This document shows, one piece after another, positions 1 through 7,063 of a DNA stretch of 33,572 bases. Under the pieces are notes generated by a model. The model was not told where the DNA came from and ran no database searches. It was given only the letters and a program-made list of their open reading frames with translations. Location of the stretch: positions 1-33,572 of the forward strand of contig JAAYXB010000026.1 in NCBI GenBank assembly GCA_012516125.1. The letters run 5' to 3'. Position 1 is the stretch's first letter. Every line of letters begins with the position of its first letter. The position numbers and the translations under genes are program-made. The DNA is from Bacillota bacterium. GTDB lineage: Bacteria; Bacillota; SHA-98; UBA4971.

Positions 1-170
1 CCCCCGCCCCCGTGCCCGCCCCGTGGCCAAGCCAGCGGAAGGCACACAACCCGGAGACGGTTGCCCACTCGAAGGGTGTATTGTGACGATCATTCATCGC
101 CAACATGCGATCTCCTGCCGGAGCTTCCATGAGGTGGCTCCACGCCCAGAATGTAACCCATAAATTACCC
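1..170. other. Upstream region without recognised gene
   Basis: No coding region with a convincing ribosome binding site or recognisable protein was found here. The only open frame is a short minus-strand one without family resemblance. The stretch lies upstream of the serine hydrolase promoter and may hold the end of a gene outside the window. Confidence 0.4.
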
Positions 171-199
171 TGGCCACACTGTCGTCGGGGTCGTATAAT
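171..199 (+). promoter_or_regulatory. SigA-type promoter of the serine hydrolase gene
   Basis: A perfect -10 hexamer TATAAT lies at 194-199. Seventeen bases upstream, at 171-176, is TGGCCA, a 4 of 6 match to TTGACA. Transcription would start near 206 and give a leader of about 60 bases before the GTG start at 266. The -10 and the spacing are strong; the -35 is weak. Confidence 0.65.
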
Positions 200-211
200 A
201 CGCAGGTGAGC

Positions 212-234
212 TGGGGTTTCCCTGAGGAACCCCA
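212..234 (+). other. 5' leader hairpin
   Basis: TGGGGTT (212-218) and AACCCCA (228-234) form a perfect 7-bp inverted repeat around a 9-base loop that can pair further with one bulge. It lies just after the predicted transcription start and 20 bases before the Shine-Dalgarno sequence. It may stabilise the mRNA or affect translation. No run of T follows, so it is not an ordinary terminator. Confidence 0.5.
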
Positions 235-265
235 AGACATGAGCTTGACGAAAGGAGGATGACCT

Positions 266-1177
266 GTGAGAAAAACGAAGCTCTTTCGCTGGATCATGGT
301 TGCCGCGGCGGTAACCGCGCTCCTGGTCGCCTCCGCGTACGGACTTGTCGGAACGCGCGTCGCGCCAGGACACCCGGCTAACGCGCCCGGGGCAACGACA
401 CACCGTCTTCCAGCCCCGGATTATGCGCCGCTCAAGGCGATGCTCGAGGAATACGTCGCGTCCCAGGACGCCACGTACGCTATATACTTCCGGGATCTCA
501 CCTCCGGTGCGAGCTTTGGGATAAACGATCGCGAGCCGATCACGGCCGCGAGCACGGTGAAGGTGCCGGTAGTACTATACCTGAATCATCTCGTGGCACG
601 CGGCAAGGCAAGCTGGGACGACCGGGTCGTTTACAGCAGCGCCCTGGACTACCAGGACGGCGCGGGCATACTCCAGTTCGCTGCGCGGGACGGCGACAGT
701 TACTCGCTGCGGACGCTGGCGAATCTCGCCATAACCATCAGCGATAACGTGGCGTACAGGATGCTCGTACGTCACCTCGGGAAAGACAACATCGCAGCAT
801 TCATGAGGGACCTCGGCGGCGAAATCGTCTTCCCAGAAGGCCGCAACATCACTTGCGCAGCGGATATGGCCAAGTACGTTCAGGGGGTCCTGGACTTCAG
901 CCGTGACTATCCGGCCCTTGGGACAAGGCTCCTCGATGATATGGCCCATCCCATCTACCACGTGGGCCTCCCCGGGAAGCTGCCGCCAGAGCTCGTGGTA
1001 GCACACAAGGAGGGCGATGTTACCGGAGTCGCCAACGATGTGGGCGTAGTCTTCACGTCACGCCCTTACATCCTGGTCGTTCTCTCGAAGAACGTGCCCG
1101 ACATCGACGAAGGCTTTGCCAGGATTGCTGACATCTCGAAGATGGTTTACGACTATCAGCTCAAGGTCGCTGCATGA
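266..1177 (+). CDS. Secreted class A beta-lactamase-like serine hydrolase
   Basis: A 303-residue protein with a positively charged N-terminus and one hydrophobic segment (about 9-29), so it is exported or anchored. The rest resembles the class A beta-lactamase / D,D-peptidase fold (Beta-lactamase2 family). The nucleophile motif is S-T-V-K at residues 96-99 and S-D-N is at 159-161, as in class A enzymes. The third motif appears as K-E-G (248-250) instead of the usual K-T/S-G, and no typical Omega-loop ExxxN is clear. Hydrolysis of cell-wall peptides or an unusual beta-lactam ring is therefore as likely as true resistance. The GTG start at 266 is fixed by AAAGGAGG at 251-258. The gene is monocistronic with its own promoter. 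The family call is firm; the substrate is unknown. Confidence 0.85.
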   Translation: MRKTKLFRWIMVAAAVTALLVASAYGLVGTRVAPGHPANAPGATTHRLPAPDYAPLKAMLEEYVASQDATYAIYFRDLTSGASFGINDREPITAASTVKVPVVLYLNHLVARGKASWDDRVVYSSALDYQDGAGILQFAARDGDSYSLRTLANLAITISDNVAYRMLVRHLGKDNIAAFMRDLGGEIVFPEGRNITCAADMAKYVQGVLDFSRDYPALGTRLLDDMAHPIYHVGLPGKLPPELVVAHKEGDVTGVANDVGVVFTSRPYILVVLSKNVPDIDEGFARIADISKMVYDYQLKVAA

Positions 1178-1190
1178 GTGCGCGCGAAAG

Positions 1191-1389
1191 CTAAATGAGG
1201 GTGCGTCAGTCCTTGTCTCATTTCCCGCAGTTGCCGGATTGCCGGTGTTGCACTCGGGGACGGCGCCCCAAGCGGGGCGCGCTTCGCCAAAATCCGGCCC
1301 GTCGGGCTAGGCAGCCGGATTCTGACACCCCTCGTGCAAGCACCGGCAACCCCTCCCGAATGTCGGGAGCATTTCTGCCCCCCACTTAC
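1191..1389 (-). repeat. Palindromic MITE-like repeat, full copy A
   Basis: About 199 bp, present again in the opposite orientation at 10312-10511. The ends are inverted repeats: CTAAATGAGGGTGC at the left end, and the complement of TAAGTGGGGGGC at the right end. Inside is a second inverted pair containing TTGCCGGTG and CACCGGCAA, and a centre of AATCCGGC / GCCGGATT, so the whole unit can fold into one long imperfect hairpin. No transposase is encoded. It sits between the 3' ends of two convergent genes. Clear target-site duplications were not found. Confidence 0.85.
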
Positions 1390-1470
1390 CACGCCTCACG
1401 GCCGAGGCTCGGGCCCGTCATTTGCGCCGGAGACACCGCGCTCTCCCGCCGACCGGGCGCCTTTCGCCGG

Positions 1471-1881
1471 CTAGTCCTCGCGCGACGCGGCCGACCCGAT
1501 GAAAACCCCAAGAACGACAACGGGGACGAGAACTAGACCGAGGACGAACGTCTTCTCGCCAACCGCGACTGACACAAGTGCCGTCTCGCTGCTCCGCTGT
1601 GAGAAGGTGGGCAGCAGCTGCACCACGCCCGCGATGAATCCCGCAACCACCACGGTTCCCAGGGCACCTGCTATTCCCCGATGGATATTGCTTGACTGCA
1701 ACCCGACGCAGATCCCGGCGATGAGCGCGGCGCAGAAAACCAACGGAATCGCGTGCACGGCCACGAATTTCACCGGCACCAGCTTGGGCAACGCTTGCGC
1801 TGTAAGCGGCCCGGCCATGAAGATCCCCCCGAGGAGTGTGGTAAGAACCATGTCCCACATGTAGTTACGCGTACGACTCAT
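1471..1881 (-). CDS. Hypothetical four-helix membrane protein
   Basis: About 136 residues when started at ATG 1879-1881, which has a GGTGAAGTGA-like ribosome site upstream. Four hydrophobic segments are visible (about residues 8-27, 37-58, 67-88 and 110-130), so it is an integral membrane protein. I do not recognise the family. It begins 5 bases after the stop of the upstream gene (1887-2384) and is the last gene in the direction of the peptide transporter operon, so it is probably co-transcribed with it. An earlier in-frame start would overlap the upstream gene and is less likely. Confidence 0.6.
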   Translation of the reverse strand: MSRTRNYMWDMVLTTLLGGIFMAGPLTAQALPKLVPVKFVAVHAIPLVFCAALIAGICVGLQSSNIHRGIAGALGTVVVAGFIAGVVQLLPTFSQRSSETALVSVAVGEKTFVLGLVLVPVVVLGVFIGSAASRED

Positions 1882-1886
1882 GGCTG

Positions 1887-2384
1887 TCACTTCACCCGAT
1901 TCGCCCCGGGGGCGGAAGTGCTGCCGTAGCACCGGAAGGCCTTCCTGCCCAACATAGGCATGTCTATCAAGCCACTCACCCGCGCCGTCCAGATGCCACC
2001 TTCAGCGCCAGCCGGGAGTTTTTGGGGTGGGAGGTGAACGTCGAGGGGCACGGTCTTCTGGTCACCAGGGCCCAGGACGATTGGGTCGCCGAGCCAGTCG
2101 AAGCTCGTGCCCCAGACATACTCCTCTCCGAAAAAGACGCTGACGTGTGCTTCCAGGGCCTCGAGCCGCCAGCTGGAATCATTACCGAACGCGAGCATGA
2201 CATGCACGGTGGGCCTGTCCGCCGACCCCTCCAGGCTTATCTCCGAAACGGACGCGGAGAATCCCAAGGCCGCCCTGGCCGCGCCCATATAGTTGATCGC
2301 GGTCCCCACGATCAGGCAACAGGACGCAGCCGCGAACACCGCAAGCACGATAAAGGCCTTCCTCGACCTGGGCACCCCACTCAC
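1887..2384 (-). CDS. Hypothetical membrane-anchored protein with extracellular beta domain
   Basis: 165 residues from a GTG at 2382-2384, chosen because AGGTGAGG lies 5 bases upstream. A basic N-terminus is followed by one hydrophobic helix (about residues 9-32). A soluble domain of about 130 residues follows, rich in beta-type sequence with alternating hydrophobic residues, probably outside the membrane. No known family was recognised. It follows the transporter ATPase gene by 49 bases and precedes the small membrane protein gene by 5, so it is probably a distal member of the peptide transporter transcript. An accessory role at the cell surface is only an inference. Confidence 0.6.
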   Translation of the reverse strand: MSGVPRSRKAFIVLAVFAAASCCLIVGTAINYMGAARAALGFSASVSEISLEGSADRPTVHVMLAFGNDSSWRLEALEAHVSVFFGEEYVWGTSFDWLGDPIVLGPGDQKTVPLDVHLPPQKLPAGAEGGIWTARVSGLIDMPMLGRKAFRCYGSTSAPGANRVK

Positions 2385-2433
2385 GTGAACCTCACCTGCC
2401 GCCGCACCGCGCCCTGAAGCTGCGGTCGCACCT

Positions 2434-3462
2434 CTAGGCAAAATGGCACGCCACCTTGTGGCCTCGCTCGCGCTCGATTATCTCAGGCTCCTTCTCGCGA
2501 CAGATGTCTTTCATCACTGGACACCGGGGGTGTAGCCTGCAGCCGCTCGGAGGGTTCACCGGGTTCGGCACCTCGCCGGCCATGACCGACTGCAGCCCTC
2601 GTTTTGACGGATCAGGAATCAGCACAGCGTTGAGAAGGGCTCTGGTGTAAGGATGGAGCGGGAACTTCACTATGTCCTCGGTGTTCCCCTCTTCCACCAT
2701 CTTGCCCAGGTACATTACACCGATCCTGTCGCAAATGTGCCTCGCCGTCGCGAGGTCATGGGTTATGTATACGAAAGTTACCCCCTTTTCCTTAGCCAGA
2801 CGGAGCATGAGGTTGAGGATCTCGCCCCGGATGGACACGTCCAGCATGGATACAGGCTCATCCGCGACGATGAAATCCGGGTTCAGCACAAGCGCCCTTG
2901 CCACGGCGATCCTCTGACGTTGTCCGCCTGAAAGCTCGTGAGGATACCGATAGATGTACTCCTCGGGCGGGGTCATCTCCACGTCAACGAGCGCCTGGCT
3001 GACAAGATCCACCGCCTCATGCCCATCCTTGACTACTCCCTGGATGCGCAATGGCTCTGAGATGATCCTGTACACGTCCAGCCGCGGGTTCATGGATTCA
3101 TACGGGTCCTGGAACACGATCTGCATCTTGCGTCTGAGGCGTTTCATCTCATTCGAAGGGAGTGCCAGCAGGTCTCTCCCCTCGAACAAGATGTGCCCTG
3201 ACTGTGGCTCGATGAGCCTCAGAATCGTGCGCCCCATGGTCGTCTTACCGCACCCGGACTCTCCCACTACCCCGAATATCTCGCCTTTCCTGACGTCGAA
3301 GCTGATCCCATCTACGGCGCGCACCGCAGGGACAGGGCCTCCACGTAGCGACTGGATAAGGCCCCGACGGATGGGGAAATGCTTTACGAGGTCCACGACC
3401 CGGAGCACGACATCGCCGGTCCAGGCCCCGGCAGCCTGCTCGCCAGTTGCTACTACACCCAT
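2434..3462 (-). CDS. dppF: Peptide ABC transporter ATPase, DppF/OppF type
   Basis: 342 residues, cytoplasmic, one of two ATPases powering peptide (or nickel/sugar-oligomer) import. Walker A GESGCGKT is at 67-74, the Q-loop FQDP at 117-120, signature LSGGQRQR at 177-184, Walker B IVADEP at 198-203 and the switch histidine at 235. The C-terminal oligopeptide-transporter extension has four cysteines (308, 314, 321, 339). In this family such cysteines have been linked to an iron-sulfur cluster. The ATG start overlaps the end of the upstream ATPase gene by 10 bases and has a GGAGGG site, so translation is probably coupled. The family assignment is firm; the transported substrate is not determined by sequence. 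Confidence 0.93.
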   Translation of the reverse strand: MGVVATGEQAAGAWTGDVVLRVVDLVKHFPIRRGLIQSLRGGPVPAVRAVDGISFDVRKGEIFGVVGESGCGKTTMGRTILRLIEPQSGHILFEGRDLLALPSNEMKRLRRKMQIVFQDPYESMNPRLDVYRIISEPLRIQGVVKDGHEAVDLVSQALVDVEMTPPEEYIYRYPHELSGGQRQRIAVARALVLNPDFIVADEPVSMLDVSIRGEILNLMLRLAKEKGVTFVYITHDLATARHICDRIGVMYLGKMVEEGNTEDIVKFPLHPYTRALLNAVLIPDPSKRGLQSVMAGEVPNPVNPPSGCRLHPRCPVMKDICREKEPEIIERERGHKVACHFA

Positions 3463-4442
3463 ATGTCAATCCCTCCTGCGGTGACGTCTACCTTGTGGCA
3501 TGCCACGGAATGATGGTTGCCCCCTACCTCGATGCTCGCGGGTTCCTCGGTCTTGCACCTGTCATCAGCCAGAGGGCACCTGGGATGGAACCTGCATCCT
3601 TCGGGCGGCGAGACGAGGTTGGGCGGGAACCCCGGGACTGACCGGACAGGCGATTTGTCGGCCGCGATGTTCGGGAACGCGCTGACCAGCCCCATGCTGT
3701 ACGGGTGTAACGGCTTCTTGTATACCTCAGTGGCGGTGCCGTACTCGACTATTCTGCCGGCATACATTATGGCCACGTCGTCGCATGTCTGGGCTATGAC
3801 TGAGAGATCGTGGGTGATCAGCATCATCGACAGGGCGAGCTTCTCCCTGAGGTCCTGGATGGCCCGGAGGACCTGCGCCTGGACCATGACGTCAAGCGCT
3901 GTGGTCGGCTCGTCAGCTATCACGAGGTCCGGGTTGCACGCGAGCGCCATCGCGATGACCGCGCGCTGCTTCATTCCGCCGCTAAATTCGTGGGGATAGT
4001 CGTTGAATCGTCTCGGGCTGATCCCAACCATATCCAGGAGCCTGCGTGCGCGGTCCACAGCTTCTTGCCGCGAGACGTCCTCATGAGTCAGGATGGCCTC
4101 GACGATCTGGTTGCCCACCCGGTGGACCGGGTTTAGCGCGTTCATCGCCCCCTGGAATATCATGGATATCCTGCTCCATCGAATGGCCTTCCGGAAGGCC
4201 TCCTCACTCATGCTGAGAAGATCAAGCCCGTCCATCCTGACCTCCCCGCCCAGGATGTGCCCGTTGCCGGGCAGAAGCCTCAACACTGTGATGGCCATGC
4301 TGGACTTGCCGCAGCCTGACTCCCCCGCAATGCCGAGGGCCTTGCCCTTCTCGATCTCGAAGCTCACGGAGTCCACGGCCTTTACCTGCCCCCGGAGGGT
4401 CTGGTAATACATTTTCAGGTCTTTCACTTCCAGCAGTGCCAT
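3453..4442 (-). CDS. dppD: Peptide ABC transporter ATPase, DppD/OppD type
   Basis: 329 residues. Walker A GESGCGKS at 40-47, Q-loop FQG at 96-98, signature FSGGMKQR at 153-160, Walker B VIADEPT at 174-180, switch histidine at 211. The C-terminal region has the four-cysteine pattern of oligopeptide ATPases (283, 289, 296, 315), like its partner downstream. The two would pair as a heterodimer under the two permeases. The gene starts 1 base after the stop of the enlarged permease gene and overlaps the next ATPase by 10 bases, so the set forms one tightly packed operon. Confidence 0.93.
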   Translation of the reverse strand: MALLEVKDLKMYYQTLRGQVKAVDSVSFEIEKGKALGIAGESGCGKSSMAITVLRLLPGNGHILGGEVRMDGLDLLSMSEEAFRKAIRWSRISMIFQGAMNALNPVHRVGNQIVEAILTHEDVSRQEAVDRARRLLDMVGISPRRFNDYPHEFSGGMKQRAVIAMALACNPDLVIADEPTTALDVMVQAQVLRAIQDLREKLALSMMLITHDLSVIAQTCDDVAIMYAGRIVEYGTATEVYKKPLHPYSMGLVSAFPNIAADKSPVRSVPGFPPNLVSPPEGCRFHPRCPLADDRCKTEEPASIEVGGNHHSVACHKVDVTAGGIDIWV

Positions 4443-4443
4443 C

Positions 4444-5916
4444 TTATGATCTCTCCCTGTACCGCGGATTGAGGACCTCGTTGACCGTGTTGCCGATGAA
4501 GGTGAAGCTCAAGCTAAGAAGGGTGATGGCAAGGCCAGGCGGGACGAGCCACCACCAGGCCAACTCGGTGAACGCCCCGAAAGCTCGGGCATTCTGGAGC
4601 ATGCGCCCCCATGTCGGGATCCGAGGATCTCCGAGCCCCAGGAAGCTCAGAGAAGCCTCGTACAAAATGGCCACGGGCATCATGAGGACCATGTTGGCCA
4701 CTACGAGCGGCAGGACGTTCGGCAGGATATGCACTACCATGATGTAAGCGTCGCTCGCCCCTGCAGCCTTCGCGGCCTCGACGAAAGCCCTTTCCTTGAG
4801 AGAAAGGGTCTGGGACCTCACGACTCGTGATGATCCCATCCATGAGAACGCTGCCACGAGGAGAACGATGTTCCACATGTTCTTTCCAAGGAAAGCCGAC
4901 AGGATGATGAGCACCGGCAAGGTCGGAACCGACAGAAACACATCTGCGACCCTCATGAGAAACTCGTCCACGGGTCCTCCAAGGAATCCGCTGATAATCC
5001 CGATGGTTGTACCCAGGGCCACGCCTATGACGGCCGCGGATATACCGATGATGAGCGAGATCCTGGCACCGTAAACAAGCTGTGCCCAAAGATCCGACCC
5101 CATATGATCCGCCCCCAGCAGGCCGTGAAGAATGCCCAGAATGTTGAACTTCGCGGGAGCGAGGAACAGCCTTGCCTCGGCCGACGGGCTCTCGCTTGAA
5201 GCCTTCAGGACGAGCCTGTAATCGCCCTTTGTCGCGAAAATGACCTTGGCAGGGTCATCGAATATCGTCATGTTTAGCCTGGTCTTCATCTGCAGGTCCC
5301 GCGAGTCCAGGCCTGCTGTCGTCCAGTCCTGCTCACCATACACAGCCGTGCCCCATATGTCATATTCCTTGCCCTCGGGGTCAACGATTGCGAGGGAAAG
5401 CTGTGTCATGGCGTCCGGGGGGGCCTCTACCCGGTAGGTCACCTTGCCTTCGAACGTATTCGGGGGATTGAACCCGTAGTGGACCCTCCAGCTCAGCTCG
5501 CTCCGCGCGCCCCCTCCGCCTTCGCTAGACGGCTCAAACCTGATGACGGCGGTCTCGCCCCGGTCTCCTGCTTCTTCAAAAGACAAACTCGCCCGTTCCT
5601 GGCGTTCGACCTTCCACTGGTCTGGATGAATCGTGTACCTGGATGTGGGCGGAGCATTCCGGAACCGCGGTATGACAAACCTGGCCCATATCGGAGCAGC
5701 CAGCCTGTCCGCAAGGAAGAACTCCGTCTTGCGCGGGTCGTACGGCGTAAGGAGCGGCGCAGCAAGCGCAACCGCGATGTACAGCGCCAGCATGACCAGC
5801 CCCACCAGCCCGTAAGGCCTACGCCGATACTGTGCCCAGAAATCAGCGATCCCTGAACGCTTTCTTCTTGGTGCCGATTGCACTGCGGCCTGAGCTGCTA
5901 CGGTCTCGCCACTCAT
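4444..5916 (-). CDS. dppC: Peptide ABC transporter permease DppC with large inserted domain
   Basis: 490 residues, against about 280-310 for ordinary DppC/OppC. Residues 35-58 form the first helix and LTPYDPR follows as usual. The family then normally goes almost directly to the G-T-D-x-x-G-R-D segment; here the matching LGADHMGSD begins only at 268. The roughly 180 residues between (about 80-260) are hydrophilic and beta-rich, with no membrane helix, so they should lie outside the cytoplasmic membrane. The remaining helices and the ATPase-contact loop (EAAKAAGA from 380, then ILPN) are normal. The ATG overlaps the stop of dppB by 4 bases. The inserted domain may contact the unusual binding protein encoded upstream; that is inference. 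Confidence 0.92.
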   Translation of the reverse strand: MSGETVAAQAAVQSAPRRKRSGIADFWAQYRRRPYGLVGLVMLALYIAVALAAPLLTPYDPRKTEFFLADRLAAPIWARFVIPRFRNAPPTSRYTIHPDQWKVERQERASLSFEEAGDRGETAVIRFEPSSEGGGGARSELSWRVHYGFNPPNTFEGKVTYRVEAPPDAMTQLSLAIVDPEGKEYDIWGTAVYGEQDWTTAGLDSRDLQMKTRLNMTIFDDPAKVIFATKGDYRLVLKASSESPSAEARLFLAPAKFNILGILHGLLGADHMGSDLWAQLVYGARISLIIGISAAVIGVALGTTIGIISGFLGGPVDEFLMRVADVFLSVPTLPVLIILSAFLGKNMWNIVLLVAAFSWMGSSRVVRSQTLSLKERAFVEAAKAAGASDAYIMVVHILPNVLPLVVANMVLMMPVAILYEASLSFLGLGDPRIPTWGRMLQNARAFGAFTELAWWWLVPPGLAITLLSLSFTFIGNTVNEVLNPRYRERS

Positions 5917-6896
5917 CTACGTTCACCCGCCCCGACCCGTATCCTCGGGTCCACAAGTCCATACACCAGGTCCGCCATGAAATTGGATATGATGACAGCA
6001 AGAGCGATAAGGTAGAACGCTCCCTGCGCAGCAGGGTAATCCTGCTGGAGCACCGCGTCCATCAGGTAGCGGCCCACGCCGTGCCATGAGAAGATCGTTT
6101 CGGTGATGACCGCCCCGGTGACAAGGCCAGGCAGAGAGAGAAAGATCAGGGTCACGATGGGCGGCAGGACGCTCCTGAGGGCATGGTGGTAGAGGATGTC
6201 GCGCCTCGGCAACCCCTTGGCGCGGGCGGTAATTATGTAGTCCTGGCCAAGAGCTTCAAGCATGGTATTCCGCGTATAGAGCGCCCAGGAGCCGAACCCG
6301 ATTATAACGTTGCTCCCGGCAGGAAGGATCAGGTGGTGAACACGGTCAAGGAACCTCAGGAATGCCCCATCAGGAGGCGGGGCGCTCATCGTGCCGTGTA
6401 TAGGGAAGATCCTTATGTAGTAACCAAATAGCATCAGGAGCAGCAACTGAAAGAAAAACGTCGGGACCGCGTAAGTGAACAGCCCCGCCCCTGTCACGAA
6501 CGTTTCAGCGAATGTACCCCTGTGCTGAGCCGCGTACACTCCCACGGCGGTTCCGATGATCATGGTCAGGGTAAATGCCGTGAGGAAGAGCACAATGGTA
6601 TTGGGGAGGCGCTCCGCAAGCTCGCTGGCCACGGGCCGTCTGGTGGCGAACGACTGGCCCAGGTCGAATCTCAGGAGGCTTGTGATGTACTTCCAGTACT
6701 GCACCAGGGGGGGATCGTCGAGGCCGAACTGCTTCCGTAAGGCCATTCTTGCCTCAGGAGAAAAACGCGGGTCGATTATCATCTTCTCCGCGTCACCCGG
6801 CATCAATCGAAAGACGGCGAAGTTGAACGTGAGGATCACAAAAAGCACGATCAGTGCGTACACTATCCGGCGAATCAGGTATGTGCGAAAGCCCAA
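5913..6896 (-). CDS. dppB: Peptide ABC transporter permease, DppB type
   Basis: 327 residues, inner-membrane channel subunit. It begins with the typical DppB pattern (basic residues, then a first helix at about 10-31 ending in F-R-L-M-P-G-D). It also has the FGLDDPPLVQYW segment, the helix bundle from about 100, and the EAA-like cytoplasmic loop (ITARAKGLPRRDILYHHALRSVLPP). The length is normal for the family. The start is TTG at 6894-6896, supported by GAGGTGA about 8 bases upstream. A stable hairpin separates it from the binding-protein gene, and it overlaps dppC by 4 bases. Confidence 0.92.
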   Translation of the reverse strand: MGFRTYLIRRIVYALIVLFVILTFNFAVFRLMPGDAEKMIIDPRFSPEARMALRKQFGLDDPPLVQYWKYITSLLRFDLGQSFATRRPVASELAERLPNTIVLFLTAFTLTMIIGTAVGVYAAQHRGTFAETFVTGAGLFTYAVPTFFFQLLLLMLFGYYIRIFPIHGTMSAPPPDGAFLRFLDRVHHLILPAGSNVIIGFGSWALYTRNTMLEALGQDYIITARAKGLPRRDILYHHALRSVLPPIVTLIFLSLPGLVTGAVITETIFSWHGVGRYLMDAVLQQDYPAAQGAFYLIALAVIISNFMADLVYGLVDPRIRVGAGERR

Positions 6897-6975
6897 CAGC
6901 CGTCACCTCGCTCTGGGATAAGCCTGCCCGCGGACTACCTCCCTGGGCCACGCGCACGAGCCACGCGGGCAACAC

Positions 6976-7019
6976 AGTCCGCCGCTCCGCCCCACTGGCA
7001 GGAGCTGGAGCGGCGGACT
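6976..7019 (-). terminator. Intercistronic hairpin between binding protein and dppB
   Basis: Perfect 13-bp inverted repeat, AGTCCGCCGCTCC (6976-6988) and GGAGCGGCGGACT (7007-7019), with an 18-base loop. No T run follows on the minus strand. It fits a partial terminator or 3' mRNA stabiliser that allows more binding protein than permease to be made, a common arrangement in binding-protein operons. Confidence 0.6.
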
Positions 7020-7063
7020 CGTCGTAGGCCCCTTGTTAACGTCCTGTGATCAGTAAGACCGCG

